55,513 nucleotides of DNA from Chlamydiales bacterium (GCA_022601635.1 JAJACG010000006.1:1-55513); one strand, 5' to 3'; counted from the first letter of the stretch, positions 26,403-36,299 are shown. The notes: generated from the letters alone by a model not told the origin. Program-made: numbers and translations.

Positions 26403-26458
26403 TAGAAAATTTCTCTTGAATAATAGCGGTGAAGTGCTCTAGAATCTCCCCTCTAAAA

Positions 26459-27157
26459 ATGATTTACGTCTCTGAAGCTACAAGGAATTTGAACTATCGG
26501 GAGTGTGGACTTCTTTCTGGAAGTGCACAGCCTAGCTTCTCCGATGCTCAACAGATCGCTGACAGGGTGACTCTTTTTATCAATCTGCGTTCAGAGTGCA
26601 TTCTCTATTATGACAAGCGCCCCGTTTCTGCTTCAAGCGATGGGCCCTTGAGACGTATTCCCTCCATCCAGGAGTTATTGAACCAAGAGAGAAATTTAAA
26701 GTCGCTCCAATTTGTCTCCTTGGCTCAAAGGAAGAGCGATCCAGCGATGAATTTGGAGATCCAAGAGGCCAAAACAGAGGATGAGTTAGTAGGGGGTCGA
26801 ACGCGCTATGAGCGTGTGCCGATTGAGAATCACAGCTTCCCAACCGGTTTGGCCATCGATTCGCTTGTTGGGCTCTACGATGAATACCGTGATAAGAGAG
26901 TGCACTTCCACTGTGGTGGAGGCAAGGGAAGGACGACGATGGCAATTGCAATATGGGCCATCCTAGAAAAGCCGAAGGAGCCTCTTTTGCTCACTTTAAC
27001 AGGATTAGAGGGGTGGGGAAATTCTTCGATTCTAGGGTGTAACAGATGTAAGGCGCGCAATAATCCTGTCTTCTGGCTCAGGTTTCAATATTTTGCAAAA
27101 AACAGAGTTGCAAATCAGAGCTGGACAAACTGGATTGCACGAAACAGCCCTTCTTAA
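26459..27157 (+). CDS. CX5R phosphatase, PTP-like phytase / inositol-phosphatase type
   Basis: The protein carries [10 protein letters not shown] with the catalytic Cys152 and Arg158 of a cysteine-based phosphatase. An upstream INLRSE motif (about 41-46) resembles the (D/N)LR-E motif of bacterial PTP-like phytases. The HC-x-x-G-x-G-RTT form of the P-loop fits that group better than classical tyrosine phosphatases. There is no obvious signal peptide. Possible substrates are inositol phosphates, phosphoinositides or phosphotyrosine; none is shown. I use the ATG at 26459; a GTG at 26429 would add 10 residues. Neither has a good ribosome-binding site. The last 30 residues are Trp/Asn-rich. Confidence 0.78.
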   Translation: MIYVSEATRNLNYRECGLLSGSAQPSFSDAQQIADRVTLFINLRSECILYYDKRPVSASSDGPLRRIPSIQELLNQERNLKSLQFVSLAQRKSDPAMNLEIQEAKTEDELVGGRTRYERVPIENHSFPTGLAIDSLVGLYDEYRDKRVHFHCGGGKGRTTMAIAIWAILEKPKEPLLLTLTGLEGWGNSSILGCNRCKARNNPVFWLRFQYFAKNRVANQSWTNWIARNSPS

Positions 27158-27185
27158 ATAAATTGTTGGCATGCAAAAAGTCAAC

Positions 27186-27252
27186 TTTAGGAGCCACTGA
27201 ATAATTCGCTCACCAGATCTTTCGGCAATGTTTCTATTTTAGTATCTCCCTA
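27186..27252. repeat. Intergenic palindromic repeat, copy 2 (internally deleted)
   Basis: TTTAGGAGCCACTGAATAA at the left and AGTATCTCCCTAA at the right are the inverted ends of the family, but the central half is missing. The middle keeps CACCAGATCTTTCGGCAATGTTTCTATT, cut short here to its two recognisable halves CACCAGATCTTTC and GGCAATGTTTCTATT. It lies directly beside copy 3, together filling most of the 322-base gap 27158-27479. Confidence 0.65.
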
Positions 27253-27418
27253 AGAAAGTACTGATTAACTACCATTTGGCAGATTTCGTCCGAATTTTTG
27301 ATTCGGCTAAATTCGGAGACGAGCGCTAACTACTTGCTGGTTAGACGAGTCGAGAATGACACCGAATCAAAAATTGTGGAGTAAGATGCCGGATGGGGGT
27401 TAATCAGGGCTTCCCTAA
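27247..27418. repeat. Intergenic palindromic repeat, copy 3
   Basis: A full-length copy. Its ends are inverted (CTGATTAAC at 27261-27269 and GTTAATCAG near 27410). The inner arms pair AATTTTTGATTCGG with CCGAATCAAAAATT, and the centre is a CTAAC...GGTTAG stem. It matches the reverse complement of the copy at 50388-50545 at close to nine of ten bases by eye. Confidence 0.75.
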
Positions 27419-27465
27419 AGAGGTCTTACCTTCCACTAAAGCTTTTCTGATAGTGCAATTTATGT

Positions 27466-27471
27466 TATAAT
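27466..27471 (+). promoter_or_regulatory. -10 box only 8 bases before a start codon
   Basis: TATAAT (27466-27471) precedes ATG 27480 by 8 bases, with no ribosome-binding site between; the -35 region is weak. If used, transcription would begin at or next to the ATG, giving a leaderless message. Confidence 0.4.
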
Positions 27472-27479
27472 GTCCCCCT

Positions 27480-29489
27480 ATGTTGGGAGTACAGGCAAAT
27501 TTTCAAAGGAAGATGGCTGCCAGCTCAGCGGCCCACTCGACTACAGTGACCAAAGTGGCTGCTGTGGCCGCTCGCATCTGCTATCTTCTAGCGGGTGTGA
27601 CTCTCTACGGCCTCTTGTTAAGTTCAAATTTTGTTGCACTGCCCAAGTGGGCTTTGTATGGGGTGGGCATTGGTGCTCCTATTTTACTCTTTGTGTTTGG
27701 GAGTAAGCTCAGTTTTGTTGCTAAATCACGGGAAGCGTTTTACCGCGCTTTTCAAGATGGTAGCGATGGTAAATTGCATATGAGATTGAATGAAAATCAG
27801 TTGGATTTGGATGGGCGCTTCGCCTCTAAAGAGCAACAGAAGAAGAGCGATCAACTTCCTGGGCAGTCTCTGGCTGATTTGAGAGGGTGCGCAGACCGCT
27901 ATGGCATCGATCTGCCTCTGGGTACAGCTGCGCAGAGGTTGCATGGTTTGGATCAGCCAATTGATCGATCTGCAGCTGTCTATCGTAATAGGAGGCTTCT
28001 GCGTTCTAAAGAGGGCTTTGTCAAGTATCAAAAAAAGTTTTTCAAGATTAGCGGAGGAGGTGCTGGTCCGCTTTTTGCAAAGGCGGGCTATAGTCAGGCA
28101 CAGATTGTTACGAAAAAGCCTCCAGCTGGGATGACAAATCCGTTGGAGCGCGAGCATTTCCGTCTGGACAGACTCTACATGGTGTTTGGAAGGCATGCTC
28201 CGCCTCTTGCAGCTACAGAAAAGGATCGCATAGATCAGATCAATGAGATGCGAGAGGAACTAGCTCAGTTGGATATGGCACGTTATATTGAAAATCGCCA
28301 GCAGCGACTTGCTCAGTTGGAGCCAGATATGGTTTTGCCTAATACGCCCTATGAGTTGGAAAAGGCTATAGCCGACTCACTTGCTAAAAGGCGGGAGTTG
28401 CATCCACGTGCTGCATGTGACCCAAATAGCCGACCAACCCAGTATGATCAGCGCTTTGAGGTTCAAAAGGAGCGCCTTTTGGGATCAGCTCAAGCTTTAG
28501 AAAAAACGCTAAAGAGCTACTTATTGAAACGGATGATTAGCCAAGTTTCTCAGTTGGAGAGTAGTGAAGATAGGGCTTCTGCATACAAAGCGCTCTATAA
28601 GACCATCTCTGGGCAAGAGGTTGATGAAGAGCCTCTATTTCTACGCAGGCTGATTGATCGAGTTAACCTCGATGATGTTTCACTTGATCAGTTGGAGCAG
28701 GGCTATCCGTTGAAGACGAAGAAGCTTTCAAAGAAGCTTGGCTTTGATAAAGAGCAGACAGCAGCTTCGATCTTTGCATGGGTTTTCTCAAGTATAGGGA
28801 ATCTAGAGGAAGTGCAGGAGTTGCGCACTTTTCGTAGTGAGACATTTGCGGCTGTAGCGCACTTTGTTTCTACAGGAAGGGGTCGCAGTCGACTTCGAAT
28901 GACTCTGGAAAAAAGTGAGCTTGATCTACCTGCATGGGATTCGGTTGCTTTAGAGAGTGATAGTTGCAAGATGCGCACCTACAAGAGGCGTAACTGGGAG
29001 CACTATCAGCAGGCGATTCGACTTGATAGCAAGATCTATAAGGTGGACAAAATTGGCTATGGCGCCATCCTGACGCTTCTAACATCCGCAACGCTGATTG
29101 CCAGCCTGTTTGTGAAACATAGGGTGGCATCGATTGCTCTGAATTCCTTTGGAATTACGCTTTCAGTTGGAACATTTGTGGGACAGTCTCATATTAATTC
29201 TCTTCTGAAAAAGAAGAGAGTGCTCCTATTGCGTGAGCATATGGAGAAAGCGGCACATAACCGTCCGCTTGGCCGGTTTGCGCAGCAGGTGCGAAGAGAT
29301 TGCGATCGCCTTGGAATTGATGGCAATTTGGCTGTGGCACATGCCATGATCTATAATAAGAGGTGGTCACCCACTGTCCCTGTGAAAGAGCGTTTACGAG
29401 GCTTCTTCATTGAGTCAAGTGGTGCAAAAGAGAAAAAGACTGAGGCAAAGAAGAAGGCTGACTTGAGTAGAAAAGGGAAGGAGGAGTAA
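27480..29489 (+). CDS. Large membrane protein with two hydrophobic hairpins, unknown function
   Basis: No family recognised. The 669 residues have one helix pair near the N-terminus (about 33-48 and 57-74). A 450-residue charged, largely helical soluble region follows, then a second pair (about 527-548 and 550-567) and a basic tail ending in a Lys/Glu-rich stretch. This double-hairpin design resembles other Inc-like proteins in the window. The start is uncertain: ATG 27480 has no ribosome-binding site and follows a -10 box by 8 bases, whereas ATG 27513 has AAAGGA very close. The stop is 1 base before the TPR gene start, so they are co-transcribed. Confidence 0.7.
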   Translation: MLGVQANFQRKMAASSAAHSTTVTKVAAVAARICYLLAGVTLYGLLLSSNFVALPKWALYGVGIGAPILLFVFGSKLSFVAKSREAFYRAFQDGSDGKLHMRLNENQLDLDGRFASKEQQKKSDQLPGQSLADLRGCADRYGIDLPLGTAAQRLHGLDQPIDRSAAVYRNRRLLRSKEGFVKYQKKFFKISGGGAGPLFAKAGYSQAQIVTKKPPAGMTNPLEREHFRLDRLYMVFGRHAPPLAATEKDRIDQINEMREELAQLDMARYIENRQQRLAQLEPDMVLPNTPYELEKAIADSLAKRRELHPRAACDPNSRPTQYDQRFEVQKERLLGSAQALEKTLKSYLLKRMISQVSQLESSEDRASAYKALYKTISGQEVDEEPLFLRRLIDRVNLDDVSLDQLEQGYPLKTKKLSKKLGFDKEQTAASIFAWVFSSIGNLEEVQELRTFRSETFAAVAHFVSTGRGRSRLRMTLEKSELDLPAWDSVALESDSCKMRTYKRRNWEHYQQAIRLDSKIYKVDKIGYGAILTLLTSATLIASLFVKHRVASIALNSFGITLSVGTFVGQSHINSLLKKKRVLLLREHMEKAAHNRPLGRFAQQVRRDCDRLGIDGNLAVAHAMIYNKRWSPTVPVKERLRGFFIESSGAKEKKTEAKKKADLSRKGKEE

Positions 29490-29490
29490 A

Positions 29491-31098
29491 GTGTTTCCCA
29501 TGGTATCTTCTTCCGCGATGATCAAAGAACTTGAGGCTGCACTCAAAAAGGAGCGCACCTTCCAACGACTTTGGGATGTAGCTTTGGCGTGGCTCTCTTT
29601 AGCTGGACAGTCACAAGAGCTTACTGATCTGCGTCGCTCTATTGAATTTTTCCGCTTGGCCTCTCAAAAGAAAGAGGCTCACCCGCCCTTTTTAGCCTCA
29701 TTTGGTGAGGCGTTGCTCGTCTTGGGTTCATTTACGGGAGAGTTAGGTTATGTGCGTGAGGGACTGGAAATCCTGCGCCAAGCTATTGAAAAAAGGCAAA
29801 GTGGAGCTTGGCTACACTATGCATTGGGCCATAAGCTTCTCTATGAATTGAGCGGGAAGAGGGAAGATTTTGAGAGTGCTGACTCTCTTTTCCAGCGGGC
29901 GATCATTGCTGTGCCAGAGCATGGTGCCCTTTGGCTTGCTTGGGGGCAGATGCTTTTGGAGTCTGGCTTTCGTAGGAGGCAGATTGCGGAGGTAGAGCTT
30001 GCTGTTGAAAAGTTTACCTCTTTGAAGATCGATGACTGCGATCCTCACATTGCAGCTGCCTGTTTGGCAGAGGGCTTGGCGATGATGGGACTCTTTTTAG
30101 AAGATTTGAAATTGATCCATTCTGCGCATGAGAAGTTAGAAAAAATTGAAGCGCCTGTTGCCTTGGGGATGCTCCATTTAATAGAGGGGCTCTACTTCCA
30201 AGATGTGCGCTACTTTGCGAAGGCAGTGAGAAATTTTCATGCTGCTCTGGAGCTTGATGCGCACAACTTTCGCGCTTCGCATGGACTTTTTCAAGCCTTT
30301 TTAGCGTGGGGAGTGCATGATAGAGATCGGCTGCGACTGAATGACGCTTTAGAAGCGATTGAAAGGCTGAGCTCCTTAAGACCCTGCTCTAGCCTGCATC
30401 TAATTGAGTGGGGCTCCGCTTTGATTCGGCTCTGTCAGATGGAGAGCGACCTGCTTGACCAGCAGGCGGCGTGTGAGGAGGCAGTTGACAAACTGCGCAA
30501 GGCGATTGCTCTTGGGGGGGATTTGGAGGCGGAGTATCAGCTTGGCTGCGCTTTAGATCTTCTTGGTGAGATCACAGCTGTTGAGGAGTACTTTGAGGAG
30601 TCAATTGAGCTGCTGGCTAAGCTGCATGCGCGGCTGCCGGGGGACTTACAGGTCACCTTCCATTTAGCAATGGCGCTCTCTCACTTTGGAGAGGTTTCTC
30701 TTAATGTAGAGCTTTTATATGAGGCGGAGCGTACTTTTGAAGAGCTGCTTCGCATTGATGGGGAGGATGATGAGAGTCTCTGTCATTTAGGCTACACACA
30801 GCTTCTACTTTCTGAGCACACCTATGACGAGAACCATCCTGAAAAGAGTGTGGAGCATAGAGGTCGCGCTGAGAAGAGCTTGATATGTGCTGCGCAGCTT
30901 GGGAGTGTGGAGAGTAATTACCATCTCACCTGCCTCTATAGCTTAGCGGGCTATATGGAGCGTGGAATGGCTTATCTCAAGAGATCGGAGCAGCTGGGCG
31001 CTTTGCCACCAGATGAGACGCTTTGGGAAGATCACTGGATAGAAAACCTCAGACAGACGAATGAGTTTGTTGCATTTATGGAGGGGCGTCATGGATGA
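29491..31098 (+). CDS. TPR-repeat protein
   Basis: A 535-residue soluble helical protein built of tetratricopeptide-like repeats, with typical patterns such as WLHYALGHKL, LFQRAI, NFHAALELD and EAERTFEELLRIDG. TPRs mediate protein-protein contacts; the partner is unknown. It starts at GTG 29491, set by AAGGAGGAG 5-6 bases upstream; an ATG three codons later is possible. Chlamydia has a conserved unnamed gene before mgtE in the same position, and I take this to be its counterpart. The 3' end overlaps mgtE by 8 bases. Confidence 0.82.
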   Translation: MFPMVSSSAMIKELEAALKKERTFQRLWDVALAWLSLAGQSQELTDLRRSIEFFRLASQKKEAHPPFLASFGEALLVLGSFTGELGYVREGLEILRQAIEKRQSGAWLHYALGHKLLYELSGKREDFESADSLFQRAIIAVPEHGALWLAWGQMLLESGFRRRQIAEVELAVEKFTSLKIDDCDPHIAAACLAEGLAMMGLFLEDLKLIHSAHEKLEKIEAPVALGMLHLIEGLYFQDVRYFAKAVRNFHAALELDAHNFRASHGLFQAFLAWGVHDRDRLRLNDALEAIERLSSLRPCSSLHLIEWGSALIRLCQMESDLLDQQAACEEAVDKLRKAIALGGDLEAEYQLGCALDLLGEITAVEEYFEESIELLAKLHARLPGDLQVTFHLAMALSHFGEVSLNVELLYEAERTFEELLRIDGEDDESLCHLGYTQLLLSEHTYDENHPEKSVEHRGRAEKSLICAAQLGSVESNYHLTCLYSLAGYMERGMAYLKRSEQLGALPPDETLWEDHWIENLRQTNEFVAFMEGRHG

Positions 31099-32536
31099 GG
31101 AACATCAGCCAAAAGCTGGAAACTTAATGGATTCCAGAACAAGTCACCTTGATGACGTATTGAGTGAACGGCTAGAAGAGGCATTTCACAAGACCACCTT
31201 TGATGTGCAGCTGCATGATGTGGCGCTGATTGCTGCTGAGTACAACCCGATCGACTTGGCCTATGCTGCCTCACGTCTGCCGCCTAGCGCCCGCCCTGTC
31301 CTGTTTGAGAATCTGCCTAATCTGGATGCAAAGACGCAGTTCATCATCACTACAGATAGCGCCTCAAGATGGGCCATCTTCCGCACGGTGAATGATGATG
31401 AGATCACCAAGATTGTGCGCAATATGCCAGCTGATGAAGCTGTTTGGGTTTTAGATGATCTGCCCAAAAGACGCTACCGCCGCGTTCTTGATCTTGTGGG
31501 TGGGAAGAAGGCGGTGCAGATCCAAGAGCTACAGAAGCATAGTCGCAATAGTGCGGGTGGCTTGATGACCAATGAGTTTTTTGCTTTCCCAATGGAGACG
31601 ACCATTGCTCAGGCGTCAGCCTTCATTCGTGATAATCCTGGAATTGATATGACTAGGCGCATCTTTGTTCTCGATGAGAAGGGAGAACTTCAGGGCTTTG
31701 TGCCGGCGAGGAACCTGATTGTCAATCCGCCCCATCTGCCGCTTCGCCAGGTGATGCGCGTGGTGGAGCATCAGGTGTCACCTGATGGCACGCGTGAAGA
31801 GGTGGTGGACTTGGTGGAGCGCTACAAGATTCCAGCTCTTCCTGTGGTCAATGATGATAACTACCTTGTGGGGATTATTACCTATGAGGATGTGGTTGAG
31901 ACGATGGAGGATATTGCGGATGAGACGATCGCTTGGATGGCGGGTACAGCTGAGGATGTCTCGGAGCATGACAATATCTTCAAACGCTATTTGGCGCGCT
32001 CTCCCTGGCTCTTGGTAACGCTTTTTGGGGGATTGATCAGCGCCTCCGTGATGTCCTATTTTCAGGAGATAGAGGCCCAGCTTTTGGCAATGATCGTCTT
32101 CTTTATTCCGCTGATCAATGGAATGTCAGGCAATGTGGGGATTCAGTGCAGCACGGTTTTGGTGCGCAGCATGGCCATTGGCGTGCTTTCAGCTGGAAAG
32201 CGTGGTGAGGCGGTACTCAAAGAGGTGATGATCGGCTTGATGACCGGCACTAGCTTTGGGGCACTCTGCGGTGTGATTGTCTACTTTTTGATGGCGCTTG
32301 GTCTTGGTGACTTCCACGGCGGTGCTCTGCAGCTGGGTGTGATGGTGGCATCGGGTGTCTTTAGTGCCTCTTTGACGGCGACGACGCTAGGGGTAGCCTC
32401 ACCCTTCTTTTTTGCTCGAATTGGAGTCGATCCAGCGATTGCCTCTGGTCCTATCGTTACTGCTTTCAATGACATCATGTCGATGATTACATTTTTTCTT
32501 ATAGCTGGTATCATCCACTCTGTATTCTTTATATAG
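31091..32536 (+). CDS. mgtE: Magnesium transporter MgtE
   Basis: A magnesium channel of the inner membrane. An N-terminal superhelical domain (about residues 20-140), two CBS domains (about 140-270) and five membrane helices (about 300-481) are present. The pore signatures are NGMSGNVGIQCSTVLVRSMA-like around residue 365 and IASGPIVTAFNDIMSM near the end. I use ATG 31091, 6 bases after GGAGG; an in-frame start at 31061 would lie inside the TPR gene upstream of this site. Length 481. It is followed after 5 bases by the 2TM gene. Confidence 0.95.
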   Translation: MDEEHQPKAGNLMDSRTSHLDDVLSERLEEAFHKTTFDVQLHDVALIAAEYNPIDLAYAASRLPPSARPVLFENLPNLDAKTQFIITTDSASRWAIFRTVNDDEITKIVRNMPADEAVWVLDDLPKRRYRRVLDLVGGKKAVQIQELQKHSRNSAGGLMTNEFFAFPMETTIAQASAFIRDNPGIDMTRRIFVLDEKGELQGFVPARNLIVNPPHLPLRQVMRVVEHQVSPDGTREEVVDLVERYKIPALPVVNDDNYLVGIITYEDVVETMEDIADETIAWMAGTAEDVSEHDNIFKRYLARSPWLLVTLFGGLISASVMSYFQEIEAQLLAMIVFFIPLINGMSGNVGIQCSTVLVRSMAIGVLSAGKRGEAVLKEVMIGLMTGTSFGALCGVIVYFLMALGLGDFHGGALQLGVMVASGVFSASLTATTLGVASPFFFARIGVDPAIASGPIVTAFNDIMSMITFFLIAGIIHSVFFI

Positions 32537-32541
32537 GAGAG

Positions 32542-32832
32542 ATGATGGACGACGAGAGATTGCGTAGAGCGAAGAAGCGGGTGGCTAAGCTGCGCTCATT
32601 TTATTCAAATTTGATCACTTTTGTGCTGGTCAATGTGGTGCTTTTGGTGATTAATCTAATTGCCGATCCACAGCAGCTCTGGTTTTACTGGGTGACCCTG
32701 ATTTGGGGAGCGGTCTTGGTAATCCAGGCGATTAATACCTTTACGATTCGCGACAGCTTTTTGGGTGATGAGTGGGAAAAAAACCAGCTCAAGAAGATGA
32801 TGGATGATGATGAAGAGGATGAAGAGGAGTAG
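32542..32832 (+). CDS. 2TM-domain membrane protein
   Basis: The 96-residue protein matches the 2TM domain pattern: a basic start RAKKRVAKLRSFYSNL, two helices (about 22-41 and 47-66, with LVINLIADPQQLWFYW at the turn), then a short region with WEKNQLKKMM. The C-terminus ends in a run of Asp and Glu. The role of the family is unknown. Two adjacent ATG codons follow AGGAGAG, and the second has the better spacing. It is co-transcribed with mgtE and converges on the AsmA-like gene. Confidence 0.85.
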   Translation: MMDDERLRRAKKRVAKLRSFYSNLITFVLVNVVLLVINLIADPQQLWFYWVTLIWGAVLVIQAINTFTIRDSFLGDEWEKNQLKKMMDDDEEDEEE

Positions 32833-32870
32833 TCTCAAGGGCTGCCACTGAACAACAGGGAGTGTAAAAT

Positions 32871-35800
32871 TTAGGGCAAGAGAAGTTCTAATAGCTTTTT
32901 GTTAGCCTTCTGCTGCGTCGATGTTGGAGGGTTCTCTACCTCAGGCGCTCCCTTTTCTTTTTTACCACTGCTCTTGTCCCAGGGGAAGGGATAGACTGTA
33001 GGAGGCGGCGTTGGCTCCTCACCAAGTGCTGAGATCACCTGCTCCAAAATGCCTCCCACAATGTAGCCTGGAGGGCCTCCAGCGAGCCTGGCAATCAAGA
33101 TGCCGATCCGTGTATAGGCGGAGCTCCAGTCCAGCTCAACTGCATCAGCCTTTCCACGCATCTTCACTTGGAACATATCCTTCTTGCTCAAACCAAGTAT
33201 CTTAAAGCGTTGTTTCAACGTTTTAGAGTCAATTCCAAGTGTCATCCACACCTTCTGCTTGATCAAATCAATACGGCCCCAAAGCGCGATGTGCACATCT
33301 TTATGAAGCAAGATGTCAAAGCGCTCATGGTAGAGCACACCATTTTTAAGGCTGAAGAAAACTGGTGTGAACCAGGCGCGCATCAATTTGTCCTTCGGCG
33401 GCTTGGCCTTTAGGAATTTCATTAGCTCTTCGACAGCGCCGCCATTTTTGACAAAGATCTTGCCCACATCGATAACAGCTTTCTCAATTGTCAGCTCCTT
33501 GAAGGACCATGGAATGGGGAAGGAAAAGCCATCTGGATCAATGAAGATGCGAATGGGGTGTTTTGATCTCGCTCCCTGCACAATCATTGGATTGATGTCT
33601 GTGATGAAGTGCTCGGAGATAGCCCCCGTAAAGGTGATCTCCGCCTTAAGAATATCACGCAGCAAGATGCGGTCATCCTCCAGCTGCAGAGGAAAGGAGC
33701 CTTTGAAGTTAGAGGCGTGGATTTCAAGTGAGATGGGGCCGCTATTTTCTGAGATCTGTGCCTGCATCTGGGCATCAAGACGATCGCCCATGATCGCCTC
33801 AGCCTTCTGGCGGAAGATGGGGTTGAGCGGAATAATACCCAAAATCTGGTGGACGGGGATTTGCGTGAGATCAAAGCCGCCTGAAAGAGCGAGAGGCTCG
33901 CTGCTCCACAAGTTGAGGAGGTCGACCTCAGCAGTGAAATGTCCCTTAGATGAGAGCTCTCCATACAGGTTGGAGTGGATTTTGCGAGAGAAGTTTTCTC
34001 CAAAAATGCCACCCTCAATCTTCTCGATGGTGAAGCTATCGCCAGTTTCTGGGTTTTTGAAGGCAAGGGGAGCAATGGAGATAGTGCCAACTAGACCGCT
34101 TCTACAGACAAAGCTTTTAACACTGTCTGGAAATTCACTGGGGCAGTGAATACTTTCGATCTCAATATCGAGAGCGGAGTCTCTTTGCAGCTTGTAGTTC
34201 ATCGACTCGCCCTTGGAGAGAATCTGCGCTAGCGCCTCATAGCGCTCATCTGTGATTTCCCAATGGATGTGACCAGGCGTTTTTTGGGTGATTTGGAAGG
34301 TGGGATCGACTGCAATTGCCAGCTTCGTGCTAAATCCGGGAGCCTTGGCGTCGAGATCAAGCACAAAGCGTGTCTGCTTTTGAGGAGCGTAATCAAGTGT
34401 AGCTTTGAGGGTGACCCACGGTCCTATTAGGGTAACAAGATCGATATGCTCTGGTGTGAAGAGGTCCAAAACTGCACTGGGGAAGTGCTCCAACTTTCCC
34501 TGGAAATTGATTGCTGCCCTCGAATAGTCGATGCGGTTGTTCTGAATGAAGTTGCGCACCGTGCAGGTGGCATCCACCTCTTTTTTTCCATCCGCCTCAA
34601 AGGAGCTTTTGGTTTTGACCACCAGCTTATTCTTCGCGCCATCGAGGTTGACGGAAAAGCTGCCCTCTTTGAATTTGGCATCGGCGTAGTGCTGATTGAG
34701 GGGAAGGCCTAGAAGCTCACCCTTGCCCTCAACCTTGACATAGTCAAAAGAGAAAGGGGTGCCCTTTTTGCCCAGCTGACCCTCCACCTTGGTTGCGATC
34801 ACATCGTTGTTAATCTGCCCCTCAAAGGTAGAAATAGAGAGGATCCGCTTAACCATCTCCGCCTTACCGTGGAAGGCAAAGCTGGTCTTTTCCCCCAAAG
34901 TCTCCTTCATACCACCAGTAAAGCGGCGCGTTCCATCCAAATTGAAGGTAAGATCAGAGAGCTTTTTGCCTACAATCTCACCTGAGAAATCGGTCATGAA
35001 GGAGTTGATCGCTACCTCAGAGTGGAGCCCCTTCTCATCTGAATAGTTTCCCTTGATGTCGATGCCGATGCTGTCACCAAAGAATTGAGTTAGGGCAGAG
35101 GCCTCTTCAAAGGCGAGCTCCACCAAGCTAAATGGGAAGCCATCAGCGTGGATGTGGTAGCTTGCCACATCATTCTTGAATTGTACCTCAGCCTGCAGCT
35201 GAGACTTCTCCTTGCCCACAATCTCGCCTGACAGCTTGATGGTGGTACCGTCGTGACTTTCAAAACTGCCATGCAGCTGATTGATTGAGTAGTGCTCCAG
35301 CTTCACATGCAGAAGCTCCGCTCTTTCGAGGTTCACATGTGCCTCAATCAAACTCTGCTTCCAATCCAAGGAGAGGGGAATCTCGCCCTTGGTGATGTCA
35401 AAGAGAAGCGTTGTGCGCTCTGCTAGCTGCCAACTCTCTTTTAGATCAGAGCTAACGAGTTCGCTGAAAAAGGCGGGAGTAATCACAAATTTTAGCGCGG
35501 AGGCGGGATCGATTACAAAGCGCTCACCCTCTATCTTGCCCTGCACCTCTCCATTAAGCAGTCGGCTGGTTACCTTAGCAGAAACAGCGCCATTTTGACT
35601 CTCAATCTTGATGTCGATCTTCTCTCCCACCATCTTGGTATAGACCTCGCTATCTGTGAGCTGGTCCAAAATAGCAACAGGGAAGTTGTCGATTTGTGCC
35701 AAAATATGGCGCTTGTCTGCAAGCGAGCCACTCGCTAGAATCTGCCCAGTCACCCCGCCCTCTTTTGTCGTTGCCTTCAGATGAAAGAGTTTTTTGTGTG

Positions 35801-36299
35801 GGTCGTAGTCGAGGTTAAGATCGTTGATGGTGATCTCCTCAAGATAGGGGCCGGAAAAGCGCACCTGCCCCTCTTCTAACAGCAATCTCCCTCTTAGGTG
35901 AGGCCAGTGGGATTTAGTTCCCTTCTTGGGTTTCTTCGCTAAGCTTTTCTCTAAGTTGGAGTGTCCACCCTGTGTGCGTTCTAAAAGAAGGGAAGGACGC
36001 ATTACAGTCGTCGAGCCATAGCTATGTCGATTGAAGATCAGAGTAAAGAGAGAGGTGTTAGTCGAGAGGCTTTCAACAGAGGCGATTGTCACACCCCTTT
36101 GATCTGTCAGCTTGAGATTTTTCGCCTTCTGAGGACCTCTCCAAGAGAGATGAAGCTCCTCTACCCTGAGCTCACCGGAAATCCCACTATTGATCCAAGA
36201 GACAAGAAGATCCTTGCCGCGATCTGTGGAGAGAATTGTGGGTAAAAAGGCTAAGATTGCCACCACAAGACAGAAGAATCCTAGCCAAAACCACCTCAT
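32871..36299 (-). CDS. AsmA/TamB-like large envelope protein
   Basis: The 1142-residue protein has an N-terminal signal anchor (about 3-22). Then comes a beta-rich region starting ISGELRVEELHLSW and LKLTDQRGVTIASVESL, the pattern of AsmA-superfamily N-termini. Long repeated beta-strand sequence follows, and near the C-terminus helical segments including GGPPGYIVGGILEQVI. Such proteins span the periplasm and are thought to carry phospholipids to the outer membrane. The family call rests on overall architecture and the N-terminal motif, not on a catalytic signature. The C-terminus ends in a Pro/Lys-rich tail. It overlaps the YihY gene by 4 bases and is the last gene of its operon. Confidence 0.75.
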   Translation of the reverse strand: MRWFWLGFFCLVVAILAFLPTILSTDRGKDLLVSWINSGISGELRVEELHLSWRGPQKAKNLKLTDQRGVTIASVESLSTNTSLFTLIFNRHSYGSTTVMRPSLLLERTQGGHSNLEKSLAKKPKKGTKSHWPHLRGRLLLEEGQVRFSGPYLEEITINDLNLDYDPHKKLFHLKATTKEGGVTGQILASGSLADKRHILAQIDNFPVAILDQLTDSEVYTKMVGEKIDIKIESQNGAVSAKVTSRLLNGEVQGKIEGERFVIDPASALKFVITPAFFSELVSSDLKESWQLAERTTLLFDITKGEIPLSLDWKQSLIEAHVNLERAELLHVKLEHYSINQLHGSFESHDGTTIKLSGEIVGKEKSQLQAEVQFKNDVASYHIHADGFPFSLVELAFEEASALTQFFGDSIGIDIKGNYSDEKGLHSEVAINSFMTDFSGEIVGKKLSDLTFNLDGTRRFTGGMKETLGEKTSFAFHGKAEMVKRILSISTFEGQINNDVIATKVEGQLGKKGTPFSFDYVKVEGKGELLGLPLNQHYADAKFKEGSFSVNLDGAKNKLVVKTKSSFEADGKKEVDATCTVRNFIQNNRIDYSRAAINFQGKLEHFPSAVLDLFTPEHIDLVTLIGPWVTLKATLDYAPQKQTRFVLDLDAKAPGFSTKLAIAVDPTFQITQKTPGHIHWEITDERYEALAQILSKGESMNYKLQRDSALDIEIESIHCPSEFPDSVKSFVCRSGLVGTISIAPLAFKNPETGDSFTIEKIEGGIFGENFSRKIHSNLYGELSSKGHFTAEVDLLNLWSSEPLALSGGFDLTQIPVHQILGIIPLNPIFRQKAEAIMGDRLDAQMQAQISENSGPISLEIHASNFKGSFPLQLEDDRILLRDILKAEITFTGAISEHFITDINPMIVQGARSKHPIRIFIDPDGFSFPIPWSFKELTIEKAVIDVGKIFVKNGGAVEELMKFLKAKPPKDKLMRAWFTPVFFSLKNGVLYHERFDILLHKDVHIALWGRIDLIKQKVWMTLGIDSKTLKQRFKILGLSKKDMFQVKMRGKADAVELDWSSAYTRIGILIARLAGGPPGYIVGGILEQVISALGEEPTPPPTVYPFPWDKSSGKKEKGAPEVENPPTSTQQKANKKLLELLLP

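Noticed and set aside
32833-32870. Further copy of the palindromic repeat after the 2TM gene
   Set aside because: Only a short block (CTGCCACTGAACAAC) resembles the repeat end; the rest is absent, so it may be chance.
33367-34149. Open frame of 260 residues on the + strand opposite the AsmA-like gene
   Set aside because: It lies wholly inside a well-supported reverse-strand gene, has no ribosome-binding site and no domain pattern.
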